Source: Sabethes cyaneus
Taxonomy: Eukaryota > Arthropoda > Insecta > Diptera > Culicidae
DNA: 64,000 nucleotides
NCBI RefSeq assembly: GCF_943734655.1
Contig: NC_071354.1
Location: 38,527,347 to 38,591,346, forward strand
Direction of reading: 5' to 3'
Part shown: piece by piece, positions 1-9,893 of the stretch
Position numbering within the stretch: position 1 is the stretch's first letter
Layout of the letters: the number at the start of each line of letters is the position of its first letter
Notes under the pieces: model-generated
Database searches by the model: none
Told to the model about the DNA's origin: nothing
What the model saw: only the letters and a program-made list of their open reading frames with translations
Translations under genes and position numbers: made by a program

Positions 1-724
1 GGTGTAGTAAAGCCTTGATGACGTTGAGCATGTTAATGAAACATTTAGTTTAATTCCCGTCAAGCGTACGGGGACCGAATTCGCCGAGCAAGCATGCTGT
101 AATTCTAATACACATGAGTTCGAGTGTGGGTGTGAGTGTGGATCTGTGCCTGCGGATAACCATTAGCAGAGTAGGTGCGAAGAGAAAACTTACAAATTTA
201 GTTTACACAATTCGTTACGTTAAACAATGTACTCACATAGGATGTTGTTTTGTTGGTTTTCGCTACAGCTTGAACATACTAGGTAAATCATTCATTTGTA
301 GGATTATGTTTCCTAGTGTGTTTACTTGGGAACGAGAAAATATGCTTGAACATGTGGATAATATCTGGGCTACAACTAAACCATCTTTTATTTGCTTCTC
401 TTTTTTCAGATGTGACTGAGACCGCACATAACAGGTAAATTCATTATTATTTCGTGCTTGACTAGAAACTGTAGATTTTGGAATTATTTGGGTGGAATTG
501 AATTAAATTAGGAGTGTGCTACCATGCATATATCGATTGGATCGATCTTTTCGTAACGACTAAGATTTTGAATTCCATAAGTCGGTACACAGCTAAATCA
601 GTTTGGAAAGGAGTGCAAAACAGTGTCTCACTCTGTAGACATAAGCATGCAGTTCAAACTACAGAAATAGCGTTCCTTTACGAAGAATAAGAGAACTGAT
701 GGTAGACTTATTTTGATACTTACA
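1..724. other. No recognisable gene
   Basis: AT-rich sequence without a convincing coding frame or repeat. A 101-codon frame at 114-419 has no recognisable motif, and its composition is that of the surrounding spacer. Confidence 0.5.
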
Positions 725-893
725 GTTAGCTTCGTGGTATGTTGGTGGTTTAACAAGCCAGTCGTCGTATGTCGGCTGGGTGGTGGCGCTAGAGCCAGTA
801 GAATTATTGCAGTCGCTCCGTAACTGACCTGTACTTTAACCGCGGGCTGCAAAAACTGGTGATTACAAAGGGTCAAGTTTTAAAAACGTTAAA
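725..893 (+). repeat. tRNA-derived SINE, family S, old copy
   Basis: The anticodon-arm segment 'aacaagccagtcgtcgtatg' and the later 'ccgtaactgacctgtact' and 'gggctgcaaaaactgg' blocks are shared with the better copies at 30384-30591, 28688-28895 and 55560-55778. In those copies a tRNA-like anticodon arm (CTGGC, 7-base loop, GCCAG) and a B-box (gttcgaatct) are clear. Here the B-box is decayed and no target-site duplication is visible, so the ends are approximate. SINEs of this kind are transcribed by RNA polymerase III and moved by a partner LINE. Confidence 0.65.
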
Positions 894-1239
894 GTCTAAG
901 TCAATCATGAAGCAAAGAATGACTGGAGAATCAAAAGTGCATAATAAAGTAGCTAAAAGTGGAAAAGACCAACGTCAGCTTTATTAAATATGAATAAGAT
1001 TTAATAACGACACAGGTCACGTCCAAATGTTGCCATAGACGGATCTGCATTTGCATCTAGAATCTACAGGCGTCTACGTTTCTTATATATAACAGTAGAA
1101 ACAAATGTGGTCGGTTTCACTGTAACTTACACCAGACCGTCGTTATAAAAATATTTATGAAGCTTTATTATGTGCGTATTCTTTAAACGAAGATGACTTG
1201 TGGAAGCTCGATCGACCCCCGACGTAATTTTTATATGAA

Positions 1240-1605
1240 ACTAGCTGAATGCCCGATCTTATTCGCAGCACATTCGTCTTTCAGTCACTTGTACATTTGT
1301 TATTGCAACGAAAATTCTCATAACGCATGAGCAAAACCCTTTTTCTTCATTTGAATGTGTCTGCTCCTTGTCAGTCACCCCTTCCGTGGTTCCCCAGCCA
1401 CTTGCAAATCCCTCTTTTTTCGGTAAAGCGAGACAAAGTCTTTTTTTGTAGAGACCGCTTTCCCTGTCGTCGGCCCCCTGCGCTAGTTCTTTTATGTCAA
1501 AAAGCATGTGTGCCAAGTTTGATGAAGAACCGTCCAGGCGTTCCGAAGTAATGACAGTACATACATTCATACTCACGTTTCTCCTTCCCCCGACTCCTTT
1601 TTTTA
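1240..1605 (+). repeat. Interspersed repeat, family 2, copy 1
   Basis: It begins 'actagctgaatgcccgatct' and carries the same ordered blocks as copies at 17222-20160 and 22075-22605: 'cttgtacatttgttattg', 'ttccccagccacttg', 'cccctgcgctagttctttta', 'catgtgtgccaagtttgatg', 'catacattcatactcacg'. No long coding frame is conserved, so it looks non-autonomous. Its 5-prime motif (ACTAGCTnA..CCCG) resembles that of family 1. Class unknown. Confidence 0.7.
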
Positions 1606-3598
1606 CGTAACCGATAATGCATCTCTGTACTATCTGAAAATTCCTATAACGGCTGCGAAACAGATTTTTTTTCGACGTCTTACCGCAGGGTGGTCATTCC
1701 ATAATTTAGATTCTAGTTACTGTCACGATAATATATAAGATTTCGAACGCTAATAGCTCTGCCAATTATGAATGAAATTTCATGGTTTATATACCGATCA
1801 ACTTTCTTTTTTTTCAAACACGAATGAATGAAAATTAACGAAAAGTTTCAAGGTCAAATATCCTCATACATGTTCTTCGTGGTCCTCTTGCTTCACAAGT
1901 AGGGCCGACAGTTAAACACATCATCTGTCTGTAGTGATTTTGATTATTTCATTTAAAAAAGTGTCAGCTCCCTCGTCCCAACTGGCCGTGCATTCTTCAT
2001 GACGTTCAGACTAATACTAATTTGATATCTGTGCTTGAGAAGTACGCCAGAAAAAGTGACAGTTCTGGCCTAGCCCATTTTGATGTCTGTGTCAGGGAAT
2101 TACGCCAGAAAAAGTGACAAAGTCTTCTCATCCCAATAAGTTTTAGGATCGCTATAAACCTAGTTCAATCTGAGGTCCTGAAAACGAACAGTTAATAAAA
2201 AGTGATCGACCAACTCTACGTTTCGCCCGATTGCATCCACATACTGCACGAATTAATTCAAAACTCGTGTCTTATATGAAAAAGGGGTTGACGGAATATC
2301 CATGCATGTGACATGATGCAGCAATTTTCAAAGTGAGGTAAAATTAGCGACTGTCTAACCCAAAAATAGGAGTCAAGTATGAAATAACTGATAAACAGAA
2401 CTATTAATGTTCAGAGGACGTTAGCTAATTCATGATATTCCAACTGTCATAATTTGCATTCGTTCTTCGTATATTAGTTGAAGGCAATTATATACGTCAA
2501 CTATGTTCAAGGAAATTGATTAATGTGAGCCAGTGCTAAATGATAATCCAAATAATTTATTTATTGTTCCGTTCAACCGTAAGTTGTGCGTTCAACGACA
2601 AATAGAGGATGTTCAATAAGTTCGAATACAACTTTTCATCGTTGTGTAAGTGCGCATTATGTGCATTCTGTGCATTGCTATTGGTGTCAGCTTTAGCCTT
2701 ATATATAGGCTAACCGACGCACAGGTGTGCGCCGCCGCCGACACTTTTGCACGCGCCGCTGCCGCCGATGATTTAGAACCGGCGCGCCGCCTTGGTCCTT
2801 TTTCTCAGGCCGCCGAAGCCATTTACCCACGCCGACGATATAGTCCAACATTGACAAAAATGCGGGTCAACATGTTGACAGCACATAGTGAACCCGTTAT
2901 GTGAATTCATTCTTATAATGTACCTTTAATTTAGATTCAATTAAACTGCCGTGTTGCTGTACCCTGAGTGTTACCATACGTCCAACTGAGTGCGAATCGA
3001 AAAACCTAACATAAACGAACTTTAGCATGACGTTTTATGTCAAATTTCTGTCTTGCTTCCCGGTGCTCATTTCTTTTTAAAGAGACATAAGCGACTTTTT
3101 GAAAAAGTCAAATTTTTTATTTCAGATTTTGATTTTGCAGTCTTTTTCGTTTATTTCGATACTAATTTTGTAATGATCCGACTACGGCAAGTGACCGAAA
3201 AACGATCGAACACATAAGCATTCCGCTGCGGCGTGGAACAACCTCGCTGGAATAAAACGCCGCTCCTGTAAAAACACGATTTTCAAGCTTTATGTACCTT
3301 TCTCTCAGAAACTACACACCGTATTGATTTTTTTTTTGGTTTATTGGTAGAAGCTTGGCAAAGACTTTTATAACTTTTGAGCTTTGTAAACTAATCACAG
3401 TTTAAGAAAAAGGAAAAAAAAATTTTTTTGAAACTGTAGTTCTTTTACAATTGACGAAGGGACGGTAGAAGAAAGTAATGAAATTTTTAGAGTGAGGAGA
3501 AAGAGCGGAACGGTGAAAGCTAGTATTGCTTTTCATTTCGCAATTGTAAACTGACTGGTGCCAAAATTAGGTGCCGGTCTTATTCCCATATTGATTTC
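1606..3598. other. Spacer; short direct repeat and GCC-rich patch, no gene
   Basis: AT-rich spacer. A GCC/GCG-rich patch at about 2720-2850 gives a short alanine-rich frame; a similar GCC-rich patch occurs at 4690-4840, so this looks like repeat debris. No coding signal is convincing. Confidence 0.5.
2022..2119 (+). repeat. Two-copy direct repeat
   Basis: Two copies of a 40-bp segment (2022-2061 and 2080-2119) are spaced 58 bp apart. Both end in 'tacgccagaaaaagtgaca'. It looks like a local duplication; no function is visible. Confidence 0.7.
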
Positions 3599-4347
3599 CA
3601 GTGTTGCAAGACCGCACTCGTGTGGTCTAATTTTCTCACATGCGCATTTTAGTTCTTACGAACACGCCGGCATGAGTATCTCCTATGGACTGTCGCTCTT
3701 ATTTGTTCATGCATTGAGGCAAGTTTTTGCGAGTGTGTATTTAGTTATCGGCCACAGTCGCCGCTCTCGCTCGTCATTGCAATCCAAGCAGCTGACACCG
3801 ATCGCTCGCGAGGGCTCGCAGTCTTATCCGCGTGTGTAAGTGAGGACGTAAGGTGAACAAAAAAGAAAAAAAATGCAAAATAAGCAGTGTTGGGCACCGC
3901 ACCACGACTTTCCTTAATTTGATTAAGATCAAAACCTATTATAATGGATAAAATGCTTTACAGTTTATTAATTTTAAAATAAACAGCGCACTTCATCTGG
4001 AATTATGGACCAGCAACAATTCGGTTAGTCTGAGTATAAATTATAAAGTATAACTAGCGTTTCTCGATTGGTCGGTTAGCGAATTAGCGAATTAGCGGTG
4101 CCCAACACTGAAAATAAGTATCCATATATCCTAGTATGCCGCTAGCCCGCACGGGGCTGTTGGCTTTGTGAGCGGGTTGTGCAGGAAGACATTTCGAGGC
4201 TGTGCGCTCGCTAGTAAGCAGGTAGTAGAATGTATGCACGCAGCATCGGTGGTCACTTATCGTACGCTTGCGTCAGTTGCCTAAGCACTGGATGCCGCCT
4301 ATACTCGCTCGCATGGGTATACTTTACTTTTTCGATTTGCAACATTG
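3599..4347 (+). mobile_element. hAT-like MITE, copy 1 (hosts a nested MITE)
   Basis: The left end is 'cagtgttgcaag' and the right end 'gatttgcaacattg', giving imperfect terminal inverted repeats that start CARTGTTGC, as hAT elements start CAGNG. The flanking 8-mers are ttgatttc and ccgatttc (6 of 8 identical), the length expected of a hAT target duplication. A second copy in opposite orientation lies at 59856-60395. It shares the block 'cactcgtgtggtctaatttt' and the 'cgcgaggnctcgc' block. No transposase is encoded. The 93-codon frame at 3558-3839 is the translation of this repeat and is not a gene. The element is interrupted by the MITE at 3885-4110. Confidence 0.8.
3885..4110. mobile_element. 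hAT-like MITE nested in a hAT-like MITE
   Basis: A 226-bp element with perfect 16-bp terminal inverted repeats (cagtgttgggcaccgc and gcggtgcccaacactg), flanked on both sides by the identical 8-mer aaaataag (3877-3884 and 4111-4118). This is a textbook non-autonomous hAT insertion, recent enough that neither the TIRs nor the TSD has mutated. It has no coding capacity. Confidence 0.93.
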
Positions 4348-4886
4348 CCGATTTCACCCGCCTAGTTTTGGGCGCCGTCTATTATACGCAATGCATGTAA
4401 TATCCCTAAATTTTAAAAAAACACATTCGTCGAAAACTGAAATTTAAACTCGATCTATAGCAACCGAACGTTCATATGTACGGCATAAAATCAAACGATG
4501 GGGTGCGTATCCCAATCTTCCCTACCTTTTACGTACTAGTGTCTACCATATCGCGTATTCGCAAACATACAAATCAAAGATTTAAGGGTCATTAAAAATT
4601 ATTCACAAAATAAGCATTATTAAGATTTGTTTTACTTGTCGACTTTAGTTCGATTTTTAAAAAGATTTTGCTTAAACTTATACGAAATGCGGTAATTTAA
4701 CGGTGTAAAATACTCGCACGCCGATGCACGCCGCCTATAGTAACGAACGACGTCACGCCGGCGACGCCGCCGCCGCCGCCGAATAAAAATGATCCCTGCG
4801 CCGCCGCTGCCGATAATCTGACCGGCGCACACCGCTACGTACAAGGTGTCGACTTGATGTCATTTGTTATTGGTTTACAGCGCGCG
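4348..4886. other. Spacer with GCC-rich patch, no gene
   Basis: AT-rich sequence followed by a GCCGCC-rich stretch at 4690-4840, similar in composition to that near 2720-2850. I see no gene. Confidence 0.4.
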
Positions 4887-5048
4887 ATGAAGGAGTACCG
4901 CAACGTCGTAGTAAAGTTGTTTGCGAAAGGTGAGCGACCCAGCGACATATTTCGGAGGTTGAAATCCCACGGGGTGAAGCGGAATTCCATCTATAACACC
5001 ATCCGTGACAAAAACTTTGAAAATGATATACTGTTAAGATCGACTGAG
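4887..5048 (+). pseudogene. IS630-Tc1-mariner transposase, N-terminal fragment
   Basis: From the ATG at 4887 the frame reads MKEYRNVVVKLFAKGERPSD, then FRRLKSHGVKRNSIYNTIRD. This is the helix-turn-helix DNA-binding start typical of mariner-group transposases, where 'KLF..G....IF RRLK..GV.R..IY.TI' recurs. In intact members this domain binds the terminal inverted repeats. The frame runs out where the foldback element at 5057-6301 begins, and no continuation is seen after that element. A C-terminal fragment of a similar transposase lies 18.6 kb away (23548-23752). About 45 of an expected ~340 residues remain, so it is inactive. Confidence 0.65.
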
Positions 5049-5056
5049 GTACATAT

Positions 5057-6301
5057 ATTGTATTGCGGATTTTCGGCTTTCCAGTCAATTTTATATTAAA
5101 AACTTTTTTATACTGCCTGACGTTTCGGCCTTTGGTTTTGGCCTTTTTCAAAGGTAACTGCAATAGTTTATTTATTTTAGTAACAGAATATAACTTTAAC
5201 ACATTGAACATAAAAATATATTTTGACTTCTACTCACTATGGTTACGTTTTCTTGTCTAATCGTTGATTGCCACACGCTATGTCCGAAGGCACTTATTAT
5301 TTAACTTTCATGCACCTCAGATCTTTCTTCACAGGATGTGAGTATTGGTCAAAAAGATTAATTTAAAAAAGGTCTTAAAATATTCTATCTTGGGTTATTT
5401 GAAAAATTCAATTTTTAAGTTTACATAGGAGTCATGTTCTATCAAGTGATCTTACACATTGTAATCGACCACCTCCGATTTCAACCAAATTTGGTACAAT
5501 TGTGTTTGATCTATACGTACAAAACTTTGAGAAATTCAATGTGGGGTCGGAGCGAGTAATTATTATCAATTTGGTTGAAATCGGAGGTGGTCGATTACAA
5601 CGGGTAAGATCACTTGAGAGGAAATGACTCCTATGGAAAGTTAAAAATTAAATTTTTCAAAAAATCCAAGATAGAATATTTTAAGACCTTTTTTAAATTA
5701 ATCGTTTTGACCAATACTAACATCCTGTGAAGAAAAACCCGAGGTGCTTGAAAGTTAAATAATAAGTGCCTTCGGACATAGCGTGTGCCAACGGAAGGAA
5801 GTTCGAATTTAAACAGCTCCAATTGCATTGGTTTGGTGACAAAATAATGTACACACCTAAACCTTTCGACCATAGTGCACAACTGAATCGTTTTTAAAAA
5901 ATGGTGCGCAAAAATCGATCAACTGCGGTGAGCTGAAACAGGGCTATTAGGGTTGTGGACTATGATAGACACTCATGAGACTTGTATAGGAGACGGTAGA
6001 CTTTACTGTGCTCTTTTCGATTGCTTATTGTTTTTGATGGTATGTAAGATGCCAGCGTACGTACTGCTCAAATTATCTACATCGCTATCAACGATTAGAC
6101 AAGAAAACGTAACCATAGTGAGTAGAAGTCAAAATATATTTTTATGTTCAATGTGTTAAAGTTATATCCTGTTATTAAAATAAATAAACTATTGCAGTTA
6201 CATTTGAAAACGGCCAAAACCAAAGGCCGAAACGTCAGGCAGTATAAAAAAGCCGTTTTCAATATAAAACTGACTGGAAAGCCGAAAATCCGCAATACAA
6301 T
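5057..6301. mobile_element. Foldback element with very long inverted repeats
   Basis: The ends are 'attgtattgcggattttcgg' and its reverse complement. The left arm (5057 to about 5495) pairs with two right-arm blocks, about 5565-5791 and 6089-6301. Matching landmarks include 'gacgtttcggcctttggttt' and 'gtccgaaggcacttatt'. The right arm holds about 300 bp (5792-6088) with no partner, probably a later insertion or a segment deleted from the left arm. There is no transposase. Left and right flanks do not share an obvious TSD. Open frames inside are short. Confidence 0.75.
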
Positions 6302-6390
6302 TTAAAAATGATTTGCAATGGCCTAACACATTTTTTTTAAATTATGCGACTTGGTACGGTCTGATTTAACACCGACCATATGATACCGCG

Positions 6391-7755
6391 ACAAGCAATC
6401 GAGTTGAACAGGCGAGTCGAGCAGTCGAAACAAGCAATCGAGTCAAGCAATTGGGTCGAGCAGTCGAGTCTAACAGTCAAGTCGAGCAGTCAAATCGTGC
6501 AGTCTAGTGGACCAGTTAAATCAAGCGGCTCAGTCAAGTAATCCGGTCGAGCAGTCGAATGGTTTGGTCAAGCAGTCGGGTTAAGCGGTCAAGTCGAACA
6601 GTTGCGTCGAGCAGTTCATTCGTGCAGTCGAGTCGAGCAGTACATTCGAGCTGTCGAGTCGAGCAGTTCATTCGAGCAGTCGAGTCGAGTAGTCCAGTCG
6701 AACGGTTTATTCGAGCAGTTGAGCCGAGTAGTCCAGTTGAGCAGCTGAGTCGAGCAGTCGAGTCAAGTAGTCCAGTCGAGCAGTCGAATCGAGCAGTTAA
6801 GTCGAGCTGTCGAATCAAATAGAAGTCAAGCACTCAAATCGAACGGTCAAGTCGAGCAGTTAAATCAAGCTGTTCGGTTGAGTCGAGCAGTCGAGTTGGG
6901 CAGTTGAACCGAGCAGTCGAGTCGAGCAGTTTAGTGGAGCAGTCCAGTCGAGCAGTTAAGTCGAGTGGTCCAGTCGAGCAGTTGAATCGAGTAGTCTAAT
7001 TGAGCAATTGAGTTGAGCAGTCTAGTCAAGCCGTCGGGTCACGCGGTTCAGTCGATCAGTTAAGTCGAACAGTTGAGTCGAGCAGTTCAGTCGAGTAGTC
7101 CAGTCGAGCAGTTAAGCCGAGCTGTCGAATCAAACAGTCAAGTCAAGGAGTTGAGTCGAGCAGTCGGGTTGAGTGGCTAAGTCGAGCAGTTTAGTCAAGC
7201 AGTGTAGCCAAGCTGTTGAATCAAGCTGTCAGTTGAGTTGAGCAATCAAATCGAGTAGTCTAGTCGAGCAGTTGAACCGAACAATCGGGTTGAGCAGTTG
7301 AGTCGAGCAGCCGATTCGAATAGTTCAATCGACTAGTTGAGTCAAGCAGTTCATTCGAGCAGTCGAGCCGAGCAGTTGAGTCGAGTAGTCCAGTCGAGCA
7401 GTGGAATAAAGCATCTGTGACGAGCGTCGAATCGAACAGTTAATTCGAGCAGATAAATCACTTTCCAGTCAAGCAGTCCAGTCGAGCAGTCGAAAATCGA
7501 ACAGTCCAGTCGAGCAGTTCAGTTAAGCAATCCAGTCGAGCAATCAAATCGAGCAGTCTAATCAACCAGTTGAACAATCGAGCAGTCAGTGCAGTTAAGT
7601 CAAGCAGTCGAATCGAGTAGTTAAGTCGAGCTGTTCAGTCAAGCAGTCAAGTCGATCTGTTCGATCAGGCAGTTGAGTCGAGCAGTCGAATCGAACAGTC
7701 TAATCGAGCAGTCTAGTCAACCAGTTGAGCAATCGAGCAGTCCAGCAGTCGCCCA
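6391..7755 (+). repeat. 13-bp minisatellite, about 100 degenerate units
   Basis: A tandem array of a 13-mer with consensus nAGTCGAGCAGTY. Units diverge by 1-4 bases and drift in phase. Short frames inside it on both strands (for example 6559-6822 and 6534-6833, Ser/Arg- or Asp/Leu-rich) are by-products of repetition. The array stops 95 bp before the 5-prime end of a family-1 repeat. Confidence 0.9.
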
Positions 7756-9216
7756 ATGAGGTGACTGAGAATACAACCCATTGCTACGAAAGCATGACGT
7801 CCTGTCAGAGACCTGGTTTTCGGTACAGACATAAGCCTTTTATATATTAAACTAGCTGACGCGACAAACTTCGTATTGCCACAAATTAAACTGTGTTGTA
7901 CATATATCCTCGGATGACCTTTATCACAATCTCGAGTTTTGCAAGTTTCTGAGGAGTTCATGGGTGTTTTAATATATAAATTTTCCTCACATTGAAGTAG
8001 AAAACAAATTCCCCCATTACTTAGCCTGATAAAATAAAGCGGATAGCATTTTACTATTTCGCGAAAAACCTTACGCGGGATGTACCATTTCACGGAAAAT
8101 CTTTTCGTGAAAAGTACCATTTCGCAGGGGTGACCAACTGAAGGAAAGTAATAGAGGTCAGTAGATCTAGGAAAATAAATAAACCTAGATAGAGGTGATC
8201 TCTACGAGGGCTGCCAAACCCCGCAGTGGCCGGTGCTTCCGACGGCAGGTCGCCGGCAACACTCCCGACTTGTGTCCGTCTCGCCCTGAGTCATCTAATG
8301 TTACTATTGATAGTTTCTGGTGATCCTGTTATTGACTAATGTTTTATGAAAGAGTCTAAAATTTCTCGATTTCGATTAGTTTTTAGTTACGCAAAAATTT
8401 CTGTTTTATTTGTATGAGAGTCCTTATCCCCTTACCACAGGGGTGAGGGGTCTCAAACCATCATAAAAAAATTTCCTGCCTACAAAACCCCCTACATGCC
8501 AAATTTGGTTCCATTTGCTTGATTAGTTCTCTAGTTATGAGGATATTTGTATTTCATTTGTATAGCAGCCCCCTCCACTATTGAAGGGGGGAGGAGTCAT
8601 CATTACCCTCCTAAAGAGGAGAGGGGTCTCAATTCACCATAGAAAAAATATTTGCCTGCTAAAACACCCACATGCTAAATTTGATTCCATTTTCTTGATT
8701 AGTTCTAAAGTTATGAGGAAATTTGAATTTCATTTGTATAAGAGACCCCTCTCCTAAAGTGGGGAGGGGTCCAAATTCACCATAGAAAAAATTCTTGCCT
8801 CTAAAAACCTTCACATGCCAAATTTGGTTTTATTTGCTTGATTAGTTCTCGGGTTATGAAGAAATTTGTATTTCATTTGTATGGAAGCCTCCCCTCTTAA
8901 AGGGGAGAGGAGTCATAATTCCCCTTCTAAAGAGGGGAGGGGTCTCAATTTACCATAGAAAAAATTCTTGTCTCCAAAAACACCCACATGCCAGATTTTG
9001 TTCCATTTGCTTGATTGGTTCTCGAGTTATGCAGAAATTTGTGTTTCATTTGTATGGGAGCTCCCCCTCTTAGTGGGGGGAGGGGTATCTAACCATCATA
9101 AGAACCTTTCTTGGCCCCGAAAACCTCTACATGCAAATTTTCACGCCGATTGGTTCAGTAGTTTTCGATTCTATAAGGAACATCCCGACAGACAGACAGA
9201 AATCCATTTTTATATA

Positions 9217-9872
9217 CTTACTTTACGGTCCGTTACCGATCCTGCGCCGAACGAATTATAGTCCTCCAGTACCGTCGGTCCTGGGCTGCCGTTCTCCAAT
9301 CCCCACGAACACCAGCTGAACGTGCATCGTCTTCGACAGCACATACCCACCGGGTGCGGGGTCTGCCTCGGAGTCTACGGCCTCTTCCTGGTTCTCTGCT
9401 GAAAATAGTTTTGGCTACTCTTTCATCGGGCATTCTGGCCACGTGTCCAGCCCACCGCAGCCTGCCACATTGTACTACCTTCACTATATCAGCATATTTG
9501 TATACTTGGTACAGCTCGTGATTCATGCGTCTGCGCCACACTCCATTTTCCATTTTGCCACCAAGTATAGATCGCAGAATTTTACGCTCAAAAACCCCAA
9601 GCACTCGCCGATCAGCTTCCTTTAGCGTCCATGATTCGTGTCCGTAAAGGGCCACCGGGAGGATTAGTGTTCTGTAGAGCGCCAGTTTTGTGCGAATTTG
9701 CAAACTACGGGACTTCAGCTGGCTACGTAATCCATAGAAAGCCCGATTCGCGGCTGCAACTCGTCGTTTCACTTCGCGGCTTACATCGTTGTCACATGTC
9801 ACGAGTGTACCAAGGTATATAAATTCCTCCACTACTTCATATCGTATCCATCCACTTCATATTCATATTCAT
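9217..9872 (-). mobile_element. 5-prime-truncated RTE-like non-LTR insertion with 15-bp TSD
   Basis: The insertion is bounded by an exact 15-bp duplication, atccatttttatata, at 9202-9216 and 9873-9887, which marks target-primed insertion into the tail of family 1. Only the last 656 bp of the parental element is present, on the minus strand; 5-prime truncation is normal for LINEs. A short 3-prime untranslated stretch follows the stop codon. Confidence 0.9.
9233..9832 (-). pseudogene. RTE-like retrotransposon ORF, C-terminal 199 codons
   Basis: An uninterrupted frame corresponding to the end of an endonuclease/reverse-transcriptase polyprotein. It opens with EEFIYLGTLVTCDNDVSREV, the thumb region after the catalytic palm, and continues with 'LPVALYGHESWTL' and 'RLRWAGHVARMPDERVAKTI' (about residue 125), then a basic GRGRRLRGRPRTRW segment and 'WRTAAQDR..WR'. 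These motifs are typical of the C-terminus of RTE-like elements in insects. No catalytic FADD is present because the copy is truncated. The open frame suggests this is the youngest RTE-like copy here. It cannot act alone, and any start codon is incidental. Confidence 0.85.
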
Positions 9873-9893
9873 ATCCATTTTTATATATAAGAT

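Larger units (their letters stand above)
7851..9893 (+). repeat. Interspersed repeat, family 1, copy A (split by an RTE-like insertion)
   Basis: It starts 'actagctgacgcgacaaact' and ends '..gacagacagaaatccatttttatata'. Between these ends are an opening unit with 'ctcgagttttgcaagtttct' and 'gcgaaaaaccttacgc', then several ~110-150-bp internal subrepeats (catgccaaatttggttcc, cttgattagttctcgagtta, purine-rich 'ggggaggggtc'), and a terminal module 'cgccgattggttcagtagtt'. The final bases were separated from the rest by the RTE-like insertion 9217-9872. Other copies are at 28935-29347, 38522-40344 and 48971-50312. No conserved protein is evident. I cannot assign the class. Confidence 0.8.

Noticed and set aside
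2650..2904. 84-codon alanine-rich frame with a hydrophobic start
   Set aside because: The GCC-rich sequence recurs at 4690-4840 without the frame; probably repeat debris.
3558..3839. 93-codon frame similar to a frame at 60019-60441
   Set aside because: Similarity is explained by two copies of a hAT-like MITE in opposite orientation, not by a conserved protein.
6534..6833. Short Ser/Arg-rich and Asp/Leu-rich frames
   Set aside because: They lie in the 13-bp minisatellite and follow its period.
7713..8120. 135-codon minus-strand frame with a segment 'SETCKTRDCDKGHPRIYVQH' that recurs at about 38560
   Set aside because: The shared segment is a translation of the family-1 end; the rest differs, so it is a repeated DNA sequence and not a conserved gene.
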